From the NCBI GenBank assembly GCA_025455015.1, contig JALONI010000018.1:1-39916 (forward strand): 39,916 bases of DNA. Direction: 5' to 3'. Positions within the stretch are counted from its first letter, which is position 1. The number at the start of each line of letters is the position of its first letter. The stretch is from Cyclobacteriaceae bacterium. GTDB taxonomy: Bacteria; Bacteroidota; Bacteroidia; Cytophagales; Cyclobacteriaceae. The notes below the pieces were generated by a model. It was given only the letters and a program-made list of their open reading frames with translations, had not been told where the DNA came from and did not search any database. The position numbers were made by a program, and so were the translations under genes. Shown piece by piece: positions 35,140 through 39,916 of this stretch.

Positions 35140-35195
35140 AGGCTGTCTCCCGCATGCGTTCTCAAAGACAAATGTGTGGGACAGCCTTCTTTTTT
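35140..35195 (+). terminator. Strong Rho-independent terminator after the M16 gene
   Basis: Arms at 35140-35155 and 35172-35187 pair over 16 positions with two G-U wobbles and one mismatch (outer part AGGCTGTC / GACAGCCT-like), enclosing a 16-base loop. A T-rich tail, TTCTTTTTT, follows directly. It lies 38 bases past the stop. On the minus strand the same stem could act weakly for coaD. The rest of the 144-base gap (35102-35245) shows nothing else. Confidence 0.75.
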
Positions 35196-35245
35196 GATGG
35201 TACTGCCATAGAACGGCAGACCGCGTTGCGCGACTTAGTACTCGA

Positions 35246-35704
35246 CTACTCGAGCCGGTAAGGTAGCAGGTCTGATACATCACCACCATAGCGGTGCACC
35301 TCGCGGATGATGGACGAACTGATGGCCGCCAAGTTGGGCGAGGTGATTAAAAACACCGATTCCAGCTCGGCATTTAACTTCCGGTTGATCTGGGCAATGC
35401 TGTTTTCGTACTCAAAGTCGGTGGTATTGCGTAACCCGCGAAGCAGGAAACGTGCACCTTCGCGCTTGGCCAACTCGGCTGTCAGTTCCGAATAGGTTAT
35501 CACGCTGATGGCCGGCTGGTTTTCAAACGTCTGGCGGATGCGCTCCAGCATGAAATCAATTTTGAAGTAGCGCTGGCTTTTGCCACTGTTGTAGCCTACC
35601 GCCACGATGATTTCGTCAAACAACGAAAGGCCGCGCAAAACAATATCCTCGTGCCCTTTGGTAAAAGGGTCAAACGAGCCGGGGAAAAGGGCAATGCGTT
35701 TCAT
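35246..35704 (-). CDS. coaD: Phosphopantetheine adenylyltransferase
   Basis: CoaD transfers AMP from ATP to 4'-phosphopantetheine, the penultimate step of coenzyme A synthesis. The 152-residue protein has the nucleotidyltransferase motif GSFDPFTKGHEDI at 9-21 (TKGH with H18), the RGLRNTTDFEYE segment that binds the substrate and the closing motif SSSIIREV. Length and motifs are typical. It is the last gene of an operon, 18 bases after the DUF3822 gene, a pairing seen across Bacteroidota. Confidence 0.97.
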   Translation of the reverse strand: MKRIALFPGSFDPFTKGHEDIVLRGLSLFDEIIVAVGYNSGKSQRYFKIDFMLERIRQTFENQPAISVITYSELTAELAKREGARFLLRGLRNTTDFEYENSIAQINRKLNAELESVFLITSPNLAAISSSIIREVHRYGGDVSDLLPYRLE

Positions 35705-35722
35705 AACCGGGGCATTGAGTCG

Positions 35723-36628
35723 CTAATGGGCCGCTGCTTCGGACAGCAGCAAGGGCAGCGAAAACAAATCAAAAAAATGATGTTCCTGAATCTCGTCAAA
35801 CAAGTAACCAAACCGCACATTGGCCGGTCGCTCGCCAAAGGCCACATTCTGAATGTATTTGTAAAACTCCTGGTAGTGCGGGGAGTTTTTCCCAATGTAG
35901 CCCCATAAAATCACATGGCTGGTCGTTTGGTCCATGTTGAGCGCATGCAGCACCAGCATGATGTATTTGACATAGTCCGAAAACTGCTTGATCGGAAACT
36001 GGTTGTAATACAACAGCTTGCCACCGGTTACGGAGAGGATATGGAGTTTGAAACGGTCTACATAAATATACAACGGATTGCCCTGCGGGCGGGCGCTGGC
36101 GTAGGCAGCCACGCCCTCAATCAACGCAGTCGACTGATGGGTGATGCGCAGATGCGAGTGTTGGTAAAGGCTCTGTAGCCAAGTAATCAGGGGTAGTTGT
36201 GCCGCAAAAACGGTCACTACTTCCTGGCCGGGGTGAGACGTAAACAAGACCTGTTCTTCGCCAGGGGTCACCACGGCATTGAACCGCAGGTACTCCGGGG
36301 CAGCCGAGGGTTGAAACAAGGCCGAAGGAACCTGCACGAATTTGTTGTTCTTGATGGACACCAGCACGCTTTTCCAAAAGCCGGCCCCCAGCACGGGATG
36401 CGAGTCAAACAATTGCTTGATGACCTCCAACTGCTCGGCATAGTTGGACAACTCATTGAGCACGTAGTCTTCAAAGAAGAGGACCCGATTTTCGTCTGCC
36501 TCGACTACGGCAGCCTGAAAGTCGCGCACGCCAAACTGTACAATCAATTGATATTGATGAAGCTGCTCTTCATCAAATCGATCATCTTTGATCTTCTTGA
36601 TTAACTTATAACTGGCAGGCGATTGCAA
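35723..36628 (-). CDS. DUF3822 family protein
   Basis: A 301-residue cytoplasmic protein matching the Bacteroidota DUF3822 family in content and context (next to coaD). Features include an N-terminal strand pair, VLFFEDYVLNELSNYAEQ, a central segment ending VEGVAAYA-like (LIEGVAAYASARPQGNPLYIYVD) and a Tyr/Phe-rich C-terminal part. The order of strands, with two similar halves, suggests an actin/ASKHA-like fold, which is my inference. No catalytic motif is recognisable and the function is unknown. It sits nine bases after the membrane-anchored gene upstream. Confidence 0.85.
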   Translation of the reverse strand: MQSPASYKLIKKIKDDRFDEEQLHQYQLIVQFGVRDFQAAVVEADENRVLFFEDYVLNELSNYAEQLEVIKQLFDSHPVLGAGFWKSVLVSIKNNKFVQVPSALFQPSAAPEYLRFNAVVTPGEEQVLFTSHPGQEVVTVFAAQLPLITWLQSLYQHSHLRITHQSTALIEGVAAYASARPQGNPLYIYVDRFKLHILSVTGGKLLYYNQFPIKQFSDYVKYIMLVLHALNMDQTTSHVILWGYIGKNSPHYQEFYKYIQNVAFGERPANVRFGYLFDEIQEHHFFDLFSLPLLLSEAAAH

Positions 36629-36637
36629 AATAATTGG

Positions 36638-37447
36638 TTATTCCCAGTTTCCGGCAGTCGATACGTCTACCTTGCTCCCAAAGTGAAGCGGTTTGCGGTT
36701 TTTCGCTTCGTTTCGCTCGTTGCGGGTTTTGTCGTCAGGGGTGGGGTCTTTTACTTCGATCACATCCACCTTCAGCCCCGACTTGTCCACCTTGCCCACG
36801 TAAATGTCAAACTTCTGGTTTTCGCGGCCCGGAATGAAGCCTATTTTGGCGAGGTCCACATTGGGGTTGAATTGATAGCGCCACATATTAATGAGGATTT
36901 GGCCCTTCTTGAGCGCATCGCCCGGCTTTACATCGGCAAATGAAATCACCGTGCCATCTTCTGACAGGGGCGGTTCATTAGTTTTGTCACCTACCTTGAT
37001 GGCATAGGGGCGCTGATTCTTGATCAACTGCTCGCCCACGTTCACCTTAAAGCCCATAAACGTTCCGTTGTCTGAGGCATTTACCGTAAAGTTCTTCTTG
37101 AAGATGCGTTCTTTGGCGGCAATGAAGCCGAGGGTATCGTAAGTGATGGTGATTTTTTCTCCGCCATACGCCTGCTGCTCAATAATTTCTTTTTTCTCCA
37201 CAATGGCCACGCGTCCGTTTTCAATGAAGTTGGCCAGCGAATCCCAATTGGCGGTATAGCGGCCATGCACTTCCTGGAACACCGTTTCGGCCTCGCGTAT
37301 CAACTTCAGCCGCTCAATAATGGCTTCTTCTTTAGTGGCAATGGCTTCGCGTTCTTCAATGGTTCCGTTGATGCTGCGCACCAGCTTATAAAACAGACCC
37401 AGGCTGGCCACAAGTAAAACAACGGTGAGGATTCGGTTTAGAGTCAT
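36638..37447 (-). CDS. Membrane-anchored protein of unknown function, upstream of DUF3822
   Basis: A 269-residue protein with one N-terminal membrane segment (ILTVVLLVASLGLFYKLV), a helical stretch rich in Glu, Ala and Lys, then a pattern reminiscent of pseudopilins: AIIERLKLIREAETVFQEVHGRYTANWDSL (in parts), where an AE--F---GRY-sequence follows a long helix. It lacks a prepilin peptidase site (no Gly followed by a Phe-Thr-Leu-Ile-Glu type start), so processing as a pilin is unlikely. The C-terminal part is mostly beta and polar. The ATG at 37447 is preferred to the GTG/ATG-like upstream codon at 37471, which overlaps a possible promoter. First gene of the operon with DUF3822 and coaD. Confidence 0.8.
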   Translation of the reverse strand: MTLNRILTVVLLVASLGLFYKLVRSINGTIEEREAIATKEEAIIERLKLIREAETVFQEVHGRYTANWDSLANFIENGRVAIVEKKEIIEQQAYGGEKITITYDTLGFIAAKERIFKKNFTVNASDNGTFMGFKVNVGEQLIKNQRPYAIKVGDKTNEPPLSEDGTVISFADVKPGDALKKGQILINMWRYQFNPNVDLAKIGFIPGRENQKFDIYVGKVDKSGLKVDVIEVKDPTPDDKTRNERNEAKNRKPLHFGSKVDVSTAGNWE

Positions 37448-37468
37448 CGGGTTTACAGATTTAGCTTG

Positions 37469-37476
37469 CAATAATA
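37469..37476 (-). promoter_or_regulatory. Candidate -7 element for the 37447-35246 operon
   Basis: TATTATTG on the minus strand matches TAnnTTTG at seven of eight positions and lies 21 bases before the ATG at 37447. Confidence 0.35.
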
Positions 37477-37504
37477 CTTAATTTCTGGTGTTTCCTGCAA
37501 CCGG

Positions 37505-37975
37505 TCAGAGCCTAAAATAACCCCGTAGCGAGGCTATCTGGAGCGGATCGGCCACTTGGCCAAACAGGCGGTGCCGGTGTGCCGGGGGGTGTGCCAGCAC
37601 CTGGGTGGCACTGAGCCAGGCCACCTCCTCAATGACGGCCGGGCTGCCGGCCTCCGGGTCATGGCCCGTCATGAGTATTCCACCCACTACCTCAACCCCA
37701 AAAAACAACTCCACCGCGTGCAGGGGCGGATGTAGTAATTCGCAGGCAAACAAAAAGTCACGGACTTCCACCGTGAGTCCGGTCTCTTCCCGAAACTCGC
37801 GCGCCAGGCAGGCAGGAGCACTTTCGCCAAACTCCAGCCCGCCACCGGGCGGGGCCCACAACGGGCCGTGGGCCATGCGGTGGTTAATCAGCAACAGGCG
37901 CTGGTCGCGGATGCACACCCCGCATACGCGCACCCGTAACCGATTTCCGTAAAATTTATGAACGGGATGATCCAT
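37505..37975 (-). CDS. Nudix hydrolase
   Basis: A 156-residue Nudix protein that should hydrolyse a nucleoside diphosphate linked to some moiety. The Nudix box is perfect, G45 to L67: GX5E, seven residues, REFREETGL, which binds the catalytic Mg2+. The N-terminal strand VRVCGVCIRDQRLLLINHR is typical. The substrate cannot be predicted. It stands alone, with 57 bases to the next gene downstream, and is divergent from the DUF1573 gene at 38076. Confidence 0.94.
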   Translation of the reverse strand: MDHPVHKFYGNRLRVRVCGVCIRDQRLLLINHRMAHGPLWAPPGGGLEFGESAPACLAREFREETGLTVEVRDFLFACELLHPPLHAVELFFGVEVVGGILMTGHDPEAGSPAVIEEVAWLSATQVLAHPPAHRHRLFGQVADPLQIASLRGYFRL

Positions 37976-37982
37976 TCTTTCG

Positions 37983-38012
37983 TTGATTACTGTAAATCAT
38001 TGTGTAAATTCG
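37983..38012 (+). promoter_or_regulatory. Candidate promoter for the DUF1573 gene
   Basis: TTG at 37983-37985, a 19-base spacer and TAAATTCG at 38005-38012, one mismatch from TAnnTTTG. Spacing is ideal. The leader would be about 60 bases. Confidence 0.4.
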
Positions 38013-38075
38013 ATATTAATTCGTGAATGTAAGCCGTTGCCCTCAAAGAATGCACACCTCAAAAGATAACCACGC

Positions 38076-38477
38076 ATGTTGAAACTACCTTTTTTGTGGG
38101 GATGCCTGCTGTTGGTCAGCGGGGCCCTGGCCCAGCCTCAAAAAGAGGGGGCTTACATTGTCTGGGAAGCCGACAGCCATGATTTTGGCGAGATCACCGA
38201 AGGCGCCAAGATTGAACACGTGTACCGGTTTACCAATACGGGCGCGCAGCCCCTCATCATCACTAACATTGAAGTTACCTGCGGCTGCACCACCCCCAAA
38301 GGATGGCCGCGCGATCCGATCGGCCCGGGTGGAAAAGGTGAGTTTACCGTAGCCTTCAATAGCGCGGGCAAGGTGGGCCGCGTAACAAAAGTGGTGCGCG
38401 TTGTTTCCAACGCCACCAACGCCAAAAACCAGGTCACCTTTACGGCCACGATCGTGGAAAAAAAGGTAGACCAATAA
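38076..38477 (+). CDS. Secreted DUF1573 protein
   Basis: A 133-residue protein with a signal peptide (LPFLWGCLLLVSGALAQ) and one DUF1573 domain, an Ig-like beta sandwich related to ASH/MSP domains. The hallmark is present: HDFGEITEGAKIEHVYRFTN (in two parts) followed by the conserved CGCTTP and the closing strand VTFTATIV. DUF1573 proteins are abundant in Bacteroidota and are exported; their role is unknown. It has no sorting signal at the C-terminus, so it likely stays in the periplasm. Confidence 0.93.
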   Translation: MLKLPFLWGCLLLVSGALAQPQKEGAYIVWEADSHDFGEITEGAKIEHVYRFTNTGAQPLIITNIEVTCGCTTPKGWPRDPIGPGGKGEFTVAFNSAGKVGRVTKVVRVVSNATNAKNQVTFTATIVEKKVDQ

Positions 38478-38487
38478 AGGTTGGTGG

Positions 38488-38889
38488 CTAGCGTTGCCGC
38501 TCTTTCCAGGCCGCCAACATCAGCAGCAACCACCCGGCCAGTAGCAGCAGCCCACCCAGCGGGGTAACCCACCACACCTGAATGGACTTTGTAAACGCGA
38601 GGACATACAAGCTCCCACTGAAGCACGCCACCCCCCCGGATAAGCAAAGAACGGCCCCTACCAGCATGGGAAGTGCGGCCGGGTGGGTGCGCATCCAAAC
38701 CCCTACGGCCAGTAAGGCTATGGCGTGATAAAACTGATACCGAACGGCCAGCTCAAATGTGTCAGTGGTGCCCAGGGCTTGCAAGGCGGGCTCCAACCGG
38801 TGCGCTGCAAAGGCGCCCAACGCCACTGCGCCAAAACCCAGCAAGCCAGCCAACATCAACACCTGATACGATGAAACAAAGCGATTCAT
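38488..38889 (-). CDS. DUF423 family membrane protein
   Basis: A 133-residue inner-membrane protein with four hydrophobic segments. It carries the DUF423 (YgdD/TMEM256-like) signature: GALGAFAAH-type (VALGAFAAHRLEP) near residue 22, RYQFYHAIALLAVG, and GGVACFSGSLYVLAFT, ending in a Gly/Leu-rich helix. Function is unknown across the family. It lies nine bases after yggS and is probably co-transcribed with it. Confidence 0.93.
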   Translation of the reverse strand: MNRFVSSYQVLMLAGLLGFGAVALGAFAAHRLEPALQALGTTDTFELAVRYQFYHAIALLAVGVWMRTHPAALPMLVGAVLCLSGGVACFSGSLYVLAFTKSIQVWWVTPLGGLLLLAGWLLLMLAAWKERQR

Positions 38890-38898
38890 ACTAAGTAG

Positions 38899-39564
38899 CT
38901 ACGTGCGGTTGCCAAAGATAGCCGTTCCGATACGGATTAATGTGCTCCCTTCCTCCACCGCTATCGGATAGTCGGCACTCATGCCCATGGAGAGCTCCTG
39001 CATGCGCACGTTGCCGGGCAGCGGCTCCTGTTTGAGGGCTTCAAAGGTCTGTTTAAGGGTTCGGAACTCCTGGCGGAGCTGGGCTTCGTCCGCGGTGAGC
39101 GAGGCCATCCCCATCAGCCCGCGTACTTCCACAAACGGTAGCCGATCAAACAGGCCTGTGCGGATCCATTGATGCAGGTCTTGGACATCGGCCCCGAACT
39201 TGGTGTCTTCTTGGGCAATGTAGAGTTGGATGAGGCACGGCACCACGCGGTTGGCCTTGGCACCCTGCTTGTTGATTTCGACCAGCAGTTTTTCGGAGTC
39301 TACTGAGTGGATCAGCGAGACAAAGGGAGCAATGTATTTGACTTTGTTGGTTTGCAAGTGGCCGATCAGGTGCCATTCGATGTCGCCCGGGAGTTGTTGG
39401 TATTTATCGACCAACTCCTGCACTTTGTTTTCGCCAAAAAGACGGTGGCCCGCGTTATACGCTTCGTGTATTTTTTCCAGTGGTTGGGTTTTGCTCACGG
39501 CAATCAGCCGACAGCCGCGGCCCAGCCCCCGTTCAAGGTGTTCAATATTACTTTTAATGCTCAT
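38899..39564 (-). CDS. YggS-type pyridoxal phosphate homeostasis protein
   Basis: A 221-residue single-domain TIM-barrel PLP protein (YggS/PROSC/PLPBP). The PLP lysine is K25 in LIAVSKTQ, followed by FGENKVQEL, WHLIGHLQTNK, the long VRGLMGMAS segment and ELSMGMSADYPIAVEEGSTLIRIG (in parts), which binds the phosphate. The family buffers pyridoxal 5'-phosphate and affects amino acid and keto acid balance; no catalytic activity is established. It is divergent from the GH3 gene. Confidence 0.96.
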   Translation of the reverse strand: MSIKSNIEHLERGLGRGCRLIAVSKTQPLEKIHEAYNAGHRLFGENKVQELVDKYQQLPGDIEWHLIGHLQTNKVKYIAPFVSLIHSVDSEKLLVEINKQGAKANRVVPCLIQLYIAQEDTKFGADVQDLHQWIRTGLFDRLPFVEVRGLMGMASLTADEAQLRQEFRTLKQTFEALKQEPLPGNVRMQELSMGMSADYPIAVEEGSTLIRIGTAIFGNRT

Positions 39565-39569
39565 TTGCC

Positions 39570-39577
39570 TATCTTCG
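39570..39577 (+). promoter_or_regulatory. Candidate -7 element for the GH3-family gene
   Basis: TATCTTCG, one mismatch from TAnnTTTG, 26 bases before the ATG at 39604. It lies in the 39-base gap between the divergent starts. Confidence 0.3.
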
Positions 39578-39603
39578 CCCTTCTATCCAAACACGACAAA
39601 GGT

Positions 39604-39916
39604 ATGGCTATACTCGGAACCTTGCTCAAGAAAGGCATTAAACTGCGCGAAAGTTTGGAGCAGGAATACAGTTCACCGGCCGAGTTGCAAAAAAACGAAC
39701 TCAAAAAGCTGATGATCGAGGCGGCCGACACGGAGTTTGGTAAATACTACGACTTTCAGGAAAAGCTGGCCGAGTTCCGCAAGGGGCCGCGCCAGTTTTA
39801 CCGATCGTTCAAGCGCAAAGTGCCCATCCACGACTACAACAAAATGTACAAGGATTGGTGGCAGCTTTCGCTGAAAGGCGCCAAAAACATTTGTTGGCCG
39901 GGTAAGGTAAAGTATT
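39604..39916 (+). CDS. GH3 auxin-responsive promoter family protein (5' part only)
   Basis: Only the first 104 codons are in the window. The protein begins MAILGTLLKKGIKLRESLE and continues with ELKKLMIEAADTEFGKYYDF, KRKVPIHDYNKMYKDWW and NICWPGKVKY, the N-terminal pattern of Bacteroidota GH3-like acyl-adenylating enzymes; the ATP-binding motif (SSGTSG in relatives) would come just beyond the window end. These enzymes adenylate carboxylic acids and in plants conjugate hormones to amino acids; the bacterial substrate is unknown. The frame stays open to the last base. Start ATG at 39604 follows a possible promoter by 26 bases. Confidence 0.85.
   Translation, partial: MAILGTLLKKGIKLRESLEQEYSSPAELQKNELKKLMIEAADTEFGKYYDFQEKLAEFRKGPRQFYRSFKRKVPIHDYNKMYKDWWQLSLKGAKNICWPGKVKY

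Overview
The window looks like chromosomal DNA from a Bacteroidota member, most likely of the order Cytophagales. The evidence is consistent: type IX secretion C-terminal signals of both classes (gliding-type CHU_C and Por-type), SprB repeats, a DUF3822–coaD pair, a 'putative porin', GH3-type adenylate-forming and M16/S41 peptidase families typical of the phylum, an almost complete lack of Shine-Dalgarno sequences, and repeated matches to the Bacteroidota -7 element TAnnTTTG just upstream of genes. There are no transposases, phage genes, CRISPR arrays or resistance genes, so this is mostly core genome rather than an island.

Layout. 1-2721 (-) is smc, cut by the window edge. 2926-3483 (+) is a small membrane-anchored protein of unknown function. 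3602-8448 (+) is a two-gene unit: a small secreted protein translationally coupled to a 1,496-residue SprB-repeat adhesin with a type IX secretion signal. 14136-8417 (-) is a tight menaquinone operon in the order menI, menF, menD, menB, a secreted PPC/DUF296 protein, menE; it lacks menA, menC and menH. 14219-14881 (+) is a histidine phosphatase. 18263-14871 (-) is an operon of a Nif3-like protein, a coiled-coil 'zinc ribbon' protein that has lost most of its zinc ligands, and a TPR protein. 18290-21938 (+) holds lpxK, an outer-membrane porin and miaE. 27626-22005 (-) is a secreted amidotransferase-like protein (often labelled asparagine synthetase B), a small lipoprotein and a large Asp-box repeat protein with a type IX signal. 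27728-28963 (+) is a MacB/FtsX-type permease, divergent from it.

28964-29450 holds a 122-bp tandem repeat (about 2.5 copies) abutting tRNA-Ser(CGA) on the minus strand. 31975-29451 (-) is an S41 processing protease coupled to an alpha/beta hydrolase. 32132-35101 (+) is an M16 metalloprotease lipoprotein ending at a strong terminator. 37447-35246 (-) is an operon of a membrane-anchored protein, DUF3822 and coaD. Then come a Nudix hydrolase (-), a DUF1573 protein (+), DUF423 and YggS (-), and the start of a GH3-family protein (+) that runs off the window.

No complete, clearly new system is evident. The points most worth a second look are the coupled small protein that resembles the N-terminal domain of the SprB-type adhesin, the secreted PPC protein inside the menaquinone operon, the degenerate zinc ribbon, the tRNA-linked tandem repeat with hairpins, and several promoters placed so close to start codons that leaderless mRNAs are likely.
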